Assembly (NCBI GenBank): GCA_003152315.1
Contig: PLZV01000013.1
Location: 125,625 to 189,624 of the forward strand
Source of the DNA: Verrucomicrobiota bacterium
GTDB taxonomy: Bacteria; Verrucomicrobiota; Verrucomicrobiia; Palsa-1439
DNA: 64,000 nt
Direction of reading: 5' to 3'
Position numbers and translations under genes: made by a program
Notes under the pieces: generated by a model
What the model saw: the letters and a program-made list of their open reading frames with translations, nothing else
The model's database searches: none
What the model was told of the DNA's origin: nothing
Part shown: positions 53,915 to 63,640 of the stretch, piece after piece
Layout of the letters: every line of letters begins with the position of its first letter
Position numbering within the stretch: position 1 is the first letter of the stretch

Positions 53915-54910
53915 CTACCAGTAGTGAGCCCGATGGCGTTGGTAGTAGTCGAACGTGTGCTGGATACCGCTACGCAGGTCCGTGCGGGGTTTCCAATCAA
54001 TGGCATCCTGGAGTTTGTGAATATTGGTGATGTAGTCGCCCGTCTCGACGTTCACGTAATCCTTGGGCCACGGGACAGACTGGACTTTACCCTGCCCGAC
54101 AATGCTGACGAGGGTCTCCACCATCTCCTTGAAACGCGCTCCGGTGCCGCTGCCGACGTTGAAGACTTCACCGTGGCAGGCCGGCGTGACGGCGGCGAGC
54201 AGCAGCGCATCCGCCAGGTCTTCCACGTAGATGTAATCGCGCATCTGTTCGCCATCGCCGAAAATCGAGATCGTCTTGTTCTCCATCGCCAGTCGCAGGA
54301 ACCAATTGATCATGCAATACTTGCTGTGCTTCATCTGCGAACGGGGTCCGTACGGATTGGCGATGCGAAAGACGACGCAGGGGATTTCGTACATTTCAAA
54401 GTAGAATTTATAGAGGTTTTCCGCGGCGGTCTTATTCAACGCATACGGCGTCCGGGGATTCAACGGGTGCTTCTCGTCCACGGGATTGTATTCGATGCGC
54501 CCGAATTGGAGACGGGAGCCTGAGAAGACGACGACCGCGTGCGGGTTGAACTTCCGCATGTTCTCGACCACGTTCAGGTGCCCGAGGTAATTGATGTCGG
54601 CGTCGAGGAATGGGTTCTCAATGCTGTCATTGTGGCTGACCTGCCCGGCGAGGTTAAAAATGATGTCCTGTCCGCGTACGAGCCACTTCATGGCTTCCTT
54701 GTCCCGGATATCGGCGATGTTGACGGTGAGTTGGCTGCGAATGTTCTCGATATTGAAAAAGTTCGCGCCATACGGGTCGATGCAGGCGTCCACGAGCGTC
54801 ACTTTTGCACCCAGCGGGACGAGTTTTTGGGCCAGCGTGCTGCCGATCATCCCCAGCCCGCCAGTGATCAAGACGTGTTTCCCGTTTACCAAAGACGCCA
54901 AATCAGTCAT
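53915..54910 (-). CDS. NAD-dependent epimerase (extended SDR)
   Basis: 331 aa. VLITGGLGMIGSTLAQKLV is the cofactor loop. NLAGQVSHNDSIENPF, FSGSRLQFGRIEYNPV and Tyr-Lys in TPYALNKTAAENLYK define the active site, and RIANPYGPRSQM and RDYIYVEDLADALLLA the substrate half. It is likely a C4 epimerase or 4-ketoreductase of a nucleotide sugar. It overlaps the GT2 gene stop by 8 bases and is followed after 22 bases by a methyltransferase gene. Confidence 0.88.
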   Translation of the reverse strand: MTDLASLVNGKHVLITGGLGMIGSTLAQKLVPLGAKVTLVDACIDPYGANFFNIENIRSQLTVNIADIRDKEAMKWLVRGQDIIFNLAGQVSHNDSIENPFLDADINYLGHLNVVENMRKFNPHAVVVFSGSRLQFGRIEYNPVDEKHPLNPRTPYALNKTAAENLYKFYFEMYEIPCVVFRIANPYGPRSQMKHSKYCMINWFLRLAMENKTISIFGDGEQMRDYIYVEDLADALLLAAVTPACHGEVFNVGSGTGARFKEMVETLVSIVGQGKVQSVPWPKDYVNVETGDYITNIHKLQDAIDWKPRTDLRSGIQHTFDYYQRHRAHYW

Positions 54911-55877
54911 GCCTTTGCTCCCGTTGGATGCCCACTGCTTTCTTGATCACAAATTTCGGTCGCTGCTTCACTTCATCGTAGATGCGGGCAAGGTATTCGC
55001 CGACAATCCCGATTGAAATCAGATGGATTCCCGACAACACCAGGATCGAGACCTGCAACGAAGCCCAGCCCGGGACCTGGTTAAATTCGCCCGTCAATCT
55101 CCCCACGATGAGCCGCATCACGTAGAGGAAACTGACCCCGGCGACGAGAAATCCGGCGAGTGAGACAAACTTCAGTGGCTTGTATGAGAACGAGAAAATG
55201 GCATCCAGCGCCAGGGCGAGATATTTCTTGAGCGTATATCCCGATTCACTCGCCAGCCGTTCCCCACGGTCGTACTCCAACCCCGTTTGCCGGAATCCGC
55301 ACCACGCGCGCATCCCGCGCAGGTAACGGTTGGACTCCGGCATCGCGTTCATCGTCTCCACAACCTGCCTTCGCATGGCGCAGAAATCTCCCGCGTCATA
55401 CGGGATGTGGATATCCACCAGACTGCCCAATAGTCGGTAGAAGAGCCGGTAGAGCACCCGATAAGGGAGTGGCCGGTGGCGCCGTTTGCGAATGCCGTAG
55501 ACCACATCGTATCCCTCGTCCAGTTTGGCGAGAAACCGTGGGAGTATTTCCGGCGGGTCTTCCAGATCGTCATCCATAATAATCACCGTCGTCCCGGAAG
55601 TGAACTCCAAGCCGGCGGTAATGGCGGCCTGATGGCCAAAGTTGCGCGAGAACTCGATCATCTTCACCCGTGGGTCCTTACCGGCGATGCCGCCAATGAC
55701 CTCGGCGGAGCGATCACGACAGCCGTCGACCACGGCGATAATCTCGAAGGACTTTACTGCGGGCTCCAGTACGGACACCAGGCGACGATGCAATTCGGGG
55801 AAGATGTCCGCCGAATTGTACACGGGGATGATCACGGACAATTCCAAGGTCGGCGTCGGGTTGGTTTGTGCGCCCAT
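54903..55877 (-). CDS. GtrB-like GT2 polyprenyl-phosphate glycosyltransferase
   Basis: 324 aa from ATG 55877; the frame reaches further only to a TTG. LSVIIPVYNSADIFPELHRR, VVDGCRDRS, NFGHQAAITAGLEF and the metal site IIMDDDLEDPPE are typical. Two C-terminal transmembrane helices (FVSLAGFLVAGVSFLYVM, VSILVLSGIHLISIGIVG) and the final EYLARIYDEVKQRPKFVI make it a GtrB/DPMS-type enzyme that loads a sugar onto undecaprenyl phosphate. It is the first gene of the long minus-strand transcription unit and divergent from argG. Confidence 0.92.
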   Translation of the reverse strand: MGAQTNPTPTLELSVIIPVYNSADIFPELHRRLVSVLEPAVKSFEIIAVVDGCRDRSAEVIGGIAGKDPRVKMIEFSRNFGHQAAITAGLEFTSGTTVIIMDDDLEDPPEILPRFLAKLDEGYDVVYGIRKRRHRPLPYRVLYRLFYRLLGSLVDIHIPYDAGDFCAMRRQVVETMNAMPESNRYLRGMRAWCGFRQTGLEYDRGERLASESGYTLKKYLALALDAIFSFSYKPLKFVSLAGFLVAGVSFLYVMRLIVGRLTGEFNQVPGWASLQVSILVLSGIHLISIGIVGEYLARIYDEVKQRPKFVIKKAVGIQREQRHD

Positions 55878-56064
55878 CGTGGCCTGTGTTATAGCGGCTG
55901 ACGGTGGCAGCGTCAATCACCACGCACGAGGCATCGTCGACCTGCGAGTCCTGGCAGCGCGTTAGGAAGCGATGAAGCGGCGAACCCGCCAGGGCGTACC
56001 GGTTGCCGTTGCAGAGAGATTTTTCGTGATTTTTGCCCACAGCGGCCTTACAACGAGCACCCTT

Positions 56065-57282
56065 ATGAAGATTGTTGTCGCTTACTCGGGTGGGTTGGAT
56101 ACCTCGGTCATTTTGCACTGGTTGAAGGAGACCTATCGCTGCGAAGTCGTCGCGTTTTGCGCGGACATCGGGCAGGAGGAGGAACTGGCCGGTCTCGACA
56201 AAAAGGCCAAGGCGACCGGCGCGAGTAAATACTACGCGCTCGACCTTGTCGAGGAATTCGCCCGCGACTTCATTTTTCCGATGATCCAGGCGAGTGCGAT
56301 CTACGAGAATCAATATTACCTCGGCACCAGCATTGCGCGTCCGCTCATCGCCAAGGCCCAGGTGGATATCGCCCGCAAAGAAAATGCCGATACGGTGGCG
56401 CATGGCGCGACGGGGAAGGGCAACGACCAATGCCGCTTCGAGTTGACCTACGCCGCGCTCGCGCCGGAATTGAAAATCATCGCGCCGTGGCGCTTGCCCG
56501 AGTACCACAACCGTTTCAAGGGCCGCACCGAGATGCTCACGTATTGCACCGAAAACGGCATCAAGGTTGAAGCCAGCGCCAAGAAACCGTACTCGATGGA
56601 CCGCAACCTCCTGCACATCTCCTTCGAGAGCGGCATCCTTGAAGACCCGTGGGCCGAACCGCCCGCCGACATGTTCAAGCTCAGCGTCTCGCCCGAGGAT
56701 GCGCCGAATAAGCCGGAGTACATCGAATTGGAATTCGAGTCCGGCAATTGCGTGGCGGTGAACGGCAAACGACTTTCACCCGCCAACGTCATGCGCACGC
56801 TGAACAAACTCGGTGGCAAACACGGCATCGGGCGTGTCGACCTGGTTGAGAACCGCTTCGTCGGCATGAAATCCCGCGGCGTGTACGAAACACCCGGCGG
56901 CACCATCCTGCATTTCGCCCATCGCCAGATTGAGACGTTGACGATGGACCGCGAAGTGATGCATCTGCGCGACTCGCTTATCCCGCGTTACGCCGAACTG
57001 GTGTACTACGGATTTTGGTTCAGCCCCGAGCGCGAAGCGCTGCAAGCGCTCGTCACCGAGAGCCAGAAGAACGTCACCGGCACCGTGCGCCTGAAACTTT
57101 ACAAGGGCAACATCATCACCGCCGGACGCAAGAGCCCCCTCTCGCTTTACAACCCGTTTATCGCGACGATGGAAGCGGACAAAGGCGCCTACAACCAGAC
57201 CGACGCGACCGGTTTCATCCGATTGAACGCGCTTCGATTGCGGACGCGCGCAGGTGTGCTGAAGAAGAACAAGAAGGCGTAG
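56065..57282 (+). CDS. argG: Argininosuccinate synthase
   Basis: 405 aa from ATG 56065, which begins the catalytic domain exactly ([16 protein letters not shown], the PP-loop). [23 protein letters not shown] and [14 protein letters not shown] are signature strings. It joins citrulline and aspartate with ATP in arginine synthesis. The start is divergent from the glycan operon by 187 bases, and no other arginine gene is adjacent. Confidence 0.97.
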   Translation: MKIVVAYSGGLDTSVILHWLKETYRCEVVAFCADIGQEEELAGLDKKAKATGASKYYALDLVEEFARDFIFPMIQASAIYENQYYLGTSIARPLIAKAQVDIARKENADTVAHGATGKGNDQCRFELTYAALAPELKIIAPWRLPEYHNRFKGRTEMLTYCTENGIKVEASAKKPYSMDRNLLHISFESGILEDPWAEPPADMFKLSVSPEDAPNKPEYIELEFESGNCVAVNGKRLSPANVMRTLNKLGGKHGIGRVDLVENRFVGMKSRGVYETPGGTILHFAHRQIETLTMDREVMHLRDSLIPRYAELVYYGFWFSPEREALQALVTESQKNVTGTVRLKLYKGNIITAGRKSPLSLYNPFIATMEADKGAYNQTDATGFIRLNALRLRTRAGVLKKNKKA

Positions 57283-57292
57283 CCGCGGTTGT

Positions 57293-58984
57293 TCAGGGCC
57301 AGATGGCGTCTACCTGGTAGAAGCGCTTAGGCTTGTTCGTCGCGCCGCCGGGATCAGTGAAGGTCAATGTGCTGCCGGTACCTACCTGGGCTATACCAGA
57401 ATTCGTCCATACCGGCGAGTCCATGGACGTTGTGATCTGCAATTGGTAACGGAACCCGTTCGTCGATGGGGCATTGATGACCTCGTCATTGCCGACACGG
57501 TTGACAGCCGAGACGCGCACCCAGCCGGCGTTCAGGACGACGCCGTTATTGATGAACGTCCCGTGGAAGTTGGTCGTGCCACCATTGTAGAGGAGAATGC
57601 CGCCGTTGTTGACCACTGTGCCATAGAACTCCAATGCACTGGTGTCTCCGTCCGCAGCCAGCGCGTGATTGTTGGTGATCGTGCCGGTGAGCGTCAGCGT
57701 GCCGCAATTGGCAAATACCGTACCGTTCGAATCAATCGTCACGCTGCCATTGACCGTGCCGCACCCCGTCAATGTCGCCGTGTCGCGAATGCGCAGGCCG
57801 TTGTTGAAGGAATGCACGCCACCGAGCAGTTGGTAGTTCGCCCCGTTTGTGCCATTCCCGATGACAAACTGCTGTCCATTGCTCACGGTAGTGCCGGTCG
57901 CTTGAATCAGGCCTTGGGGAAAACGCATCAGGCTGGAAGCGCCATTGGTCAGTACGAGTTGATTTACTGATAGTGTTGCATTGCTGAAAAGGAACGCGCC
58001 ACCGATGACGAGGTCCTGGTCGTTGTCGATCGAGACGATGGTGGCCGAGAGCGTGCCGCCGTTGAGAGAGATGACACTGTTTGTGCTGTTTATGGCCACC
58101 AATGAGTCCACGGTCACGGACCCGCCATTGACGATCAGGCTGCCTTTGCCGACGACTGCGAGCAACGTCGAGCTTACACTCAATATGCCCGATCCCGTTG
58201 CATTTGTCACAAACAGGCTGCCGCTGTTCACTTGAAGCGTGTTGTTACTCGAGAAATCGCTCTGACTGATGATCGCGTTGCTGGCGATGACGGAACCGCC
58301 GGCGATGGTGAGCAGGTTGCCGGAGCCGGCACCGCCGACGGTCAAGTTATGGCGATTGACCCAGGCCGAACCGGCGCCGATTACCAGCGCGCTATTATTA
58401 CTGCTGCCGGCGTTACTGCCTATCTCACCCTGATCGTTGACGACCCGGCCCTGATTACTGATCACCAGACTGTTGCCCGAACCGAAGCGGCCGACGAACA
58501 CAAAAGTTTGATTGCTCCAGACCGAGCCGTTGTCGGTCACCAGGACGGTGTTATTGCTGCTGGAACTTTCATCGCCGATAAAGGCATCCCCGTTGAGGAT
58601 AAGGCCATCGCCGGTGACGACTTTACCCTGGTTGCTGATCACCAGACTGTTGCCAGAGCTGAACGCGCCGATGGCCAGATTGGTCCGGGTGTCCCAAACC
58701 GAGCCGTTGCCGGAAACGACGGCGGCGTTATTGGTCGCCCCGACCAGATACCCGATGAAGGCGTTGCCGTTGGTTAACACGCCGCCGTTGCGGATGAGAA
58801 GCACGTCTTTGAAGGTGTTGCTGCCGACGAAATAACCAAGGGGGCTCACCCAATTGCTAGTCACACCGCTGATGATGTTGGTCTGGGAATTGCCGGTGAA
58901 TTGCGCCTGCGCGGGACCTGTTAGCGCCAGGCTCAAGGCGAAAGTGAAAGTGATTCCCGCAACAGCTTTCCTGATTAAGCGCAT
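57293..58984 (-). CDS. Secreted repeat protein with autotransporter-type (PATR-like) repeats, second copy
   Basis: 563 aa from ATG 58984, the start that opens a signal peptide (ITFTFALSLALTGPAQAQ). The mature protein has repeated units around GSGNSLVISNQGKVV, SSNNTVLVTDNGSVW and NALSVSSTL-type strands, fitting a beta-helix. It ends in VWTNSGIAQVGTGSTLTF, then TNKPKRFYQVDAIWP, a common end in verrucomicrobial secreted proteins. No beta-barrel follows. It resembles in style the protein encoded at 6.1-7.9 kb but is not a close copy. Confidence 0.78.
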   Translation of the reverse strand: MRLIRKAVAGITFTFALSLALTGPAQAQFTGNSQTNIISGVTSNWVSPLGYFVGSNTFKDVLLIRNGGVLTNGNAFIGYLVGATNNAAVVSGNGSVWDTRTNLAIGAFSSGNSLVISNQGKVVTGDGLILNGDAFIGDESSSSNNTVLVTDNGSVWSNQTFVFVGRFGSGNSLVISNQGRVVNDQGEIGSNAGSSNNSALVIGAGSAWVNRHNLTVGGAGSGNLLTIAGGSVIASNAIISQSDFSSNNTLQVNSGSLFVTNATGSGILSVSSTLLAVVGKGSLIVNGGSVTVDSLVAINSTNSVISLNGGTLSATIVSIDNDQDLVIGGAFLFSNATLSVNQLVLTNGASSLMRFPQGLIQATGTTVSNGQQFVIGNGTNGANYQLLGGVHSFNNGLRIRDTATLTGCGTVNGSVTIDSNGTVFANCGTLTLTGTITNNHALAADGDTSALEFYGTVVNNGGILLYNGGTTNFHGTFINNGVVLNAGWVRVSAVNRVGNDEVINAPSTNGFRYQLQITTSMDSPVWTNSGIAQVGTGSTLTFTDPGGATNKPKRFYQVDAIWP

Positions 58985-59081
58985 AGTCACATCCAGCGGG
59001 TATCCTCTTGGCTCGCTGGCCTTGTAGTATAAAGCTTCCGGGCGGTTTCTGGCAAGCGTGAGTTTTGGCGAATTGGAGAGC

Positions 59082-59627
59082 TTACTTCGCCGCGAGGGCA
59101 GCTTCAATCGCGGTGGTCACTTCCGGTGAATCCGGGGTCGTTTTTGAATCGAACCGCTTCAGGATGGTACCATCGCGGCCGATGAGGAACTTGGTGAAAT
59201 TCCATTTGATGTCGCCGGGGAACGGCGAATCCTTGCCAACCAGTGTCGTGTAGAGCGGGTGGCGATTTGGGCCGTTCACTTCGATCTTGTCGAAGAGCGG
59301 GAAGGTGACGTTGTATTTGCTGGAACAGAACAGTTTGATCTGTTCGTCGGTACCCGGCTCTTGTCCGCCAAACTGATTGCAGGGGAACCCGAGGATGACG
59401 AGGCCCTTGTCCTTGTGTTTCTCGTAGACGGCCTGGAGGGCGGTGTATTGCGGGGTGAACCCGCATTTGGAGGCCACGTTGACGACGAGGAGCACCTTGC
59501 CTTGATACGCGGCCAGGGATTTGTCCTTGTGGTCGATATCTTTGACGGCGATTTTATAAAGGGGCTGCGCGTGTGTGGTCATGGTTTGCAGAAGCAATGA
59601 TGCCGCGAGAAGCGCGAAAGTTTTCAT
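59082..59627 (-). CDS. Exported glutathione peroxidase
   Basis: 181 aa from ATG 59627. A signal peptide (MKTFALLAASLLLQTMTTHAQ) precedes the thioredoxin-fold peroxidase. The peroxidatic cysteine is Cys55 in NVASKCGFTPQY, with Gln in GFPCNQFGGQEPG and Trp in IKWNFTKFLIGRDG completing the catalytic set. In bacteria these enzymes usually use thioredoxin-like reductants, here presumably in the periplasm. It is a cysteine rather than a selenocysteine enzyme (TGC codon). Confidence 0.92.
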   Translation of the reverse strand: MKTFALLAASLLLQTMTTHAQPLYKIAVKDIDHKDKSLAAYQGKVLLVVNVASKCGFTPQYTALQAVYEKHKDKGLVILGFPCNQFGGQEPGTDEQIKLFCSSKYNVTFPLFDKIEVNGPNRHPLYTTLVGKDSPFPGDIKWNFTKFLIGRDGTILKRFDSKTTPDSPEVTTAIEAALAAK

Positions 59628-59721
59628 GCAGGCATGGTAGCACCGGGCAGAGCGCCGCACAAGCAATGGCGATTATGCGCTCGAACATCCCATGTGACGA
59701 ATTGGTTCTTTATTCGGGCAG

Positions 59722-60429
59722 TTATTTCCGCTTCAGAAAACGGAACGGAAGCAGACAGCCGAGGCCCAAACCCACGAGACCCAAGGTGCCTGGCTCGGGG
59801 ACGATTGATGCGGAGAGAGCAGTGAGATCCTCGTTGTAGTTTCCATCGCTACCAACGCCGACGGCAAAATCGATGGTATCTCCTGAGGCGAGACCCAGCG
59901 CTCCCGTGTAAGAGGTCGGGCTGGGGCTGCCGGTCACGTTCGAATCGAAGATCGACACGCCATCGTGGAGAATATGCACATCCGCTGTATCACCCAGGAA
60001 ACTCAAGCCAGAAAACGTGGCGTTAATACTAAATGTCCCTGAGGTGGGAGCGGTCCAACGCAAAACGGAATACTGGAGGAAGAAACCAGGACCCAAAGCC
60101 AGTTGCCCCGGTTGAAAGTTCGAGTTCGCGTCCGAGACCGGGTTGGCAGTGCCGTTGTGCAGGACCAACGGAGAACCATCGCCAGCCAGATCGCTCATCC
60201 AGGCGCTCAGGCCGCCGCCCTGGTAGGTGTTGGTGCTGCTGGAATCGGGATTGAATGCCGATCCGAGGGTTGTGGACCAGCCGTAGCTCCAGACGCCGTT
60301 CGGGTTGCTAGCAGTGGAGAAGTCCCCGGCGGCGCTGAAGGCGAAAGCAGCGCCGGGCAGCGCGACAAGGGCGAGGGCGAGCAATGTGGTGACCGTTGAG
60401 ATACGTGTGAATTGTTTAGATGTTATCAT
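59722..60429 (-). CDS. PEP-CTERM protein, tandem copy A
   Basis: 235 aa, with an AAAGGA ribosome site 8 nt before ATG 60429. A signal peptide ends in PGAAFAF. The domain of about 170 residues includes GVWSYGWSTTLGSAFNPDSS, VLRWTAPTSGTFSINATFSG and ADVHILHDGVSIFDS, a carbohydrate-binding-like jelly roll. The tail is VPEPGTLGLVGLGLGC, then FRFLKRK. It is a paralogue of the next gene, 67 bases away. Confidence 0.92.
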   Translation of the reverse strand: MITSKQFTRISTVTTLLALALVALPGAAFAFSAAGDFSTASNPNGVWSYGWSTTLGSAFNPDSSSTNTYQGGGLSAWMSDLAGDGSPLVLHNGTANPVSDANSNFQPGQLALGPGFFLQYSVLRWTAPTSGTFSINATFSGLSFLGDTADVHILHDGVSIFDSNVTGSPSPTSYTGALGLASGDTIDFAVGVGSDGNYNEDLTALSASIVPEPGTLGLVGLGLGCLLPFRFLKRK

Positions 60430-60496
60430 GACTGGGTTCCTTTTTCAGTTTGGTTTTGCTGGTGATTAATTTGTTAGTGTTCGCTTGTTGTGGCGG

Positions 60497-61210
60497 TTAT
60501 TTCCGCTTCAGGAAACGGAACGAGAGGAGGCAACCGAGGCCCATTCCCACAAGGCCTAACGGGCCCGGTTCTGGAACGATCGTTGCGGACAGGGCGGTGG
60601 TGTCTTCATTGGCGCCGTTGCCTTCGTTGCCTACCACAAAATCAATGGTGTCTCCCGCAAGCATGTTCTGAAGTCCCGAATACGATGCCGGGTTGGGGTT
60701 CACAGCTGAATCGAAGATCGAGGTTCCATCGTGGAGAATGTGCACATCTGCGGAATCGCCCTTCGAACTAAGACCGGAGAACGTGGCGGCGATGTTGAAC
60801 GTGCCCGAGGCGGGTGCTGTCCACCGGATAACGCTACACTCGTTGCTGTCACCGGGTGATTCGGCCAACTGGCCCGGTTGGTAAACGGTGAAGATATTGT
60901 TGGTGGCCGGGCCGGCTGTGCCATTGTGCAGCGCGTATGGATATCCGGTGAAGGGGGCGGGATTCTCATTGCCCAACCAACCGCTGAGGGGGACGCCGGG
61001 CGCGTAGGCGGCGGTGTTGGTGGTGGACAGATTGAACGCTGAGCCGACACCATATGACCAGCCGTAACTCCACGCGCCATTGGGATTGCTGGTGGCGGAA
61101 AAATCCCCGGCGGCGTTATAGGACTGTGCGGCGCATGGGCGGGCGAGCACAGCGAAGCTGAGCAACGTTGCGAAGGCCGAGATGAGAGTGGACTTACTGG
61201 AGGTTGTCAT
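60497..61210 (-). CDS. PEP-CTERM protein, tandem copy B
   Basis: 237 aa from ATG 61210. It matches copy A along its length: GAWSYGWSYGVGSAFNLST, VIRWTAPASGTFNIAATFSG, ADVHILHDGTSIFDSAV and the end VPEPGPLGLVGMGLGCLL with FRFLKRK. The two arose by tandem duplication. A perfect 8-bp GC hairpin lies in its leader 18 bases before the start. Each is expected to be anchored or released at the cell surface through exosortase processing. Confidence 0.92.
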   Translation of the reverse strand: MTTSSKSTLISAFATLLSFAVLARPCAAQSYNAAGDFSATSNPNGAWSYGWSYGVGSAFNLSTTNTAAYAPGVPLSGWLGNENPAPFTGYPYALHNGTAGPATNNIFTVYQPGQLAESPGDSNECSVIRWTAPASGTFNIAATFSGLSSKGDSADVHILHDGTSIFDSAVNPNPASYSGLQNMLAGDTIDFVVGNEGNGANEDTTALSATIVPEPGPLGLVGMGLGCLLSFRFLKRK

Positions 61211-61643
61211 GACGGAGCTACCTTTTCTGCCCCGAAAGCCTTCGGGGCGGTTGGTTGGTTTGTGTTTCTGTTTTGTGGCTGGCATTGCCCTCGCTGGGGA
61301 CAACGCTACAGTTTCGAAGAATCAATGACTCGCGCATACGCTTCCTGCCGGCGAGATCGGGCTGCGTTCAGCTGCTGATGGGGTCTATTGGCTGGTTGGG
61401 GATGGAGGTAAGGAAGGATGGGCACGAGTGAAGGCAGCCAGACAGGAAACCGGCCAGACTCGCCAGCACGGGGACACCCACGCTCGCCTCATCTCGATCC
61501 ATCACAGGCCTCTCACCCCTATACGCTTACAACCACAGCTCGCAACTGCGGTCTCCGGAGCTAGGAGAACACTTGTATGCAAGGCAAGTCAAGCAGATTG
61601 CCATTGTGGTTCGGCGAGGGCGCACCGGGCAAGGCTTGTTGAA
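61211..61643 (-). other. Leader region of the tandem PEP-CTERM genes
   Basis: About 430 bases between the lactonase-fold gene stop and the PEP-CTERM copy B start. Apart from the hairpin at 61229-61248 I see no gene, no confident promoter and no terminator; small frames on the plus strand look accidental. Confidence 0.4.
61229..61248 (-). promoter_or_regulatory. Perfect 8-bp hairpin in the leader of PEP-CTERM copy B
   Basis: Arms GCCCCGAA (61229-61236) and TTCGGGGC (61241-61248) with a 4-base loop, followed on the minus strand by AGAAAAGG and the start codon 18 bases away. A weaker hairpin is placed alike ahead of the PEP-CTERM gene at 25126. A role in translation control or message stability is inference. 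Confidence 0.5.
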
Positions 61644-62822
61644 TCACGGCAGTGGTAGGAAGGTCACGCAAACGGGGACGGGCACTTCAAGGGTCTGGCC
61701 GGTGGCTTTGAGGCGGCCGGTTTTGGGATCGATGCGGAAGACGACGATGCTGTCCGAGTTTTGGTTGGCAGCCAGCAGAAAATTGCCGGTCGGATCGATC
61801 CCGAAAGCGCGCGGCGTTTTGCCCAGCGAGGATTGGTGTTCGACAAAGGTCAGTTTACCAGTGCTTTCGTCCACGGCATAAACGGCGATGCTATCGTGGC
61901 CGCGGTTTGAGCCATAGAGGTATTTGCCATTGGGGAGGATGGCGATCTCGGCCGCGGTGTTGGGGGCCGTAAATTTATCCGGAAGTGTGGAGACGATCTG
62001 CGATTCCTTTAGCGCGCCGCGAGACGCATCGTAATCGAAGGCGGCGATTGTGGAATTCAGTTCGTTGATGACGTAGAGATACCGGCCATTTGGGTGGACG
62101 GTGAAATGGCGGGGACCAGAACCGGGAGTAAGCGAGACAGAGGGTGGGTCGTTGGTGGTGAGCGCGGCGGTTTTCGGTTCAAGCTGATAGATGAGAAGCT
62201 TATCGAGTCCGAGATCGGCGCAGAATGCGCGGCGATTGGCGATATCGAATCCGACAGCGTGGGCGTGCGGCCCCTCCTGACGTTTCGGGTCGGCGCTTGA
62301 GCCATGGTGCTGGATGAACGTGCCCACCGCGCCGAGAGAACCATCGGCTCGTATCGGAAACGCGGCCACGCTGCCGCCGCCGTAGTGCGCCACGAGAACA
62401 CATTGGCCGGACCGATCCACCGCGAGGTGACAGGGGCCCTGACCGCCGGAGTTTTGTTGGTTCAACAACGCCAGCTTTCCTGTTGCCGGGTCGATGGTGA
62501 ACGCGCTGACCGCGCCGTTGGGCGTGCCTTCAAATCCGCCGCTTTCACGGACAGAGTAGAGAAAGCGATGGTTGGGATGGATGGCGAGGAAGGCGGGATC
62601 GATTGTTTCCGCCGCGATTCCGAAAGAAGTCAGCGTGCCGGTGGCGGTATTGAGGCGGCACATGTAGATGCCTTTGCCCTTCGGGGTCGCGCGGGTTCCG
62701 ATGTAGACGAGGCATTCGCCATGGTCAGCAGGCGGAGGGGCGGCGTCGAGGCCAAGGGCGACTCTGGCAAATAGATTCATAAGCAATAACAGGCCGTGAA
62801 TGATAGGGAAGTTCCTTCGCAT
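61644..62822 (-). CDS. Exported seven-bladed lactonase-fold protein (6-phosphogluconolactonase-like)
   Basis: 392 aa with a signal peptide (GLLLLMNLFARVALG). CLVYIGTRATPKGKGIYM, FLAIHPNHRFLYSV, GGQGPCHLAVDRSGQCVLV, GPHAHAVGFD and GPRHFTVHPNGRYLYVINE are blades of the Lactonase_7/YbhE family. Cytoplasmic members hydrolyse 6-phosphogluconolactone. The export signal suggests that this one acts on another lactone or sugar outside the cytoplasm, so the name is by fold only. Confidence 0.85.
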   Translation of the reverse strand: MRRNFPIIHGLLLLMNLFARVALGLDAAPPPADHGECLVYIGTRATPKGKGIYMCRLNTATGTLTSFGIAAETIDPAFLAIHPNHRFLYSVRESGGFEGTPNGAVSAFTIDPATGKLALLNQQNSGGQGPCHLAVDRSGQCVLVAHYGGGSVAAFPIRADGSLGAVGTFIQHHGSSADPKRQEGPHAHAVGFDIANRRAFCADLGLDKLLIYQLEPKTAALTTNDPPSVSLTPGSGPRHFTVHPNGRYLYVINELNSTIAAFDYDASRGALKESQIVSTLPDKFTAPNTAAEIAILPNGKYLYGSNRGHDSIAVYAVDESTGKLTFVEHQSSLGKTPRAFGIDPTGNFLLAANQNSDSIVVFRIDPKTGRLKATGQTLEVPVPVCVTFLPLP

Positions 62823-63057
62823 GGGCGGCTACGATAGGCAGAATTCGCGAACAAATCGACCGAAAAATTCTTGTACGGAAAGGCTTGTTTTTGGAAAACG
62901 AGCGGCGCAGAAGGCTGACAGGAGAAGAATTGTAGACCGAAACATCACATGGATTTCGTGCAGCTTCGGCTACCGGATTGATGTAGGGAGGGATGAGCTA
63001 CTATTCCCAAGTGAGGATCAAATTGTTACAATGATTAGACGTGACCCCACATCAGCC

Positions 63058-63531
63058 CTACGGCTGCTTCTTCCGGAGTAACGCCTTGATGTAGTCCGGG
63101 AAGCCGCCGTACCATTCGTACTTGGGCTCACACGCCATGAGGACGGTATCCCAACACACGTCATACGCTGTTCTGTCATTCATGTAGAGCCGAACCACGC
63201 TCCCGCCCATTACCCTACGGCTTCTCTTGACGCTTAGGGACCCCGGTTTCCGGTAAGGACCTGCCCAATCCTGCAAACGTCCCTGCCGTTGGAGGTAATG
63301 AGGGGCTTCGAACCAGGACATTATTCTGGGCACGGTTGCGGTGTACTTTGCCCCACCAGCGAGTATGAATGTAACCTCCCTCTTCTTCTTATTGATCTTC
63401 ACCATTTTGAACCGCGAGTAGTTCTTACTTGTTATATCGCGATCGTAAATCCGCGGGCCTTTTACCATCGCACCTCGACTCTTACGCATGCGATCCACAC
63501 CGCCAATCCATAAAGGAATCTGGGGCCTCAT
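63058..63531 (-). CDS. Protein of unknown function, 157 aa
   Basis: Basic protein with no recognised domain. The N-terminus is uncertain: ATG 63531 is used, but ATG 63489 and ATG 63468 are also possible and none has a clear ribosome site. Visible features are a lysine cluster KINKKKREVTFILAGG, a Trp/Tyr-rich C-terminus (YEWYGGFPDYIKALL) and several beta-like stretches. It stands alone, with 235 empty bases towards the lactonase gene and 109 towards the RAYT gene. Confidence 0.5.
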   Translation of the reverse strand: MRPQIPLWIGGVDRMRKSRGAMVKGPRIYDRDITSKNYSRFKMVKINKKKREVTFILAGGAKYTATVPRIMSWFEAPHYLQRQGRLQDWAGPYRKPGSLSVKRSRRVMGGSVVRLYMNDRTAYDVCWDTVLMACEPKYEWYGGFPDYIKALLRKKQP

Positions 63532-63640
63532 AATCAAACATGGCGCCGAGACCCAACCAATCCATGTATTCTCCGAATACGGCAGACCGTTCTTCTGCAG
63601 TCATAGAACGATCGGAAAGTTCCGTCCATGGAAAACAGGG

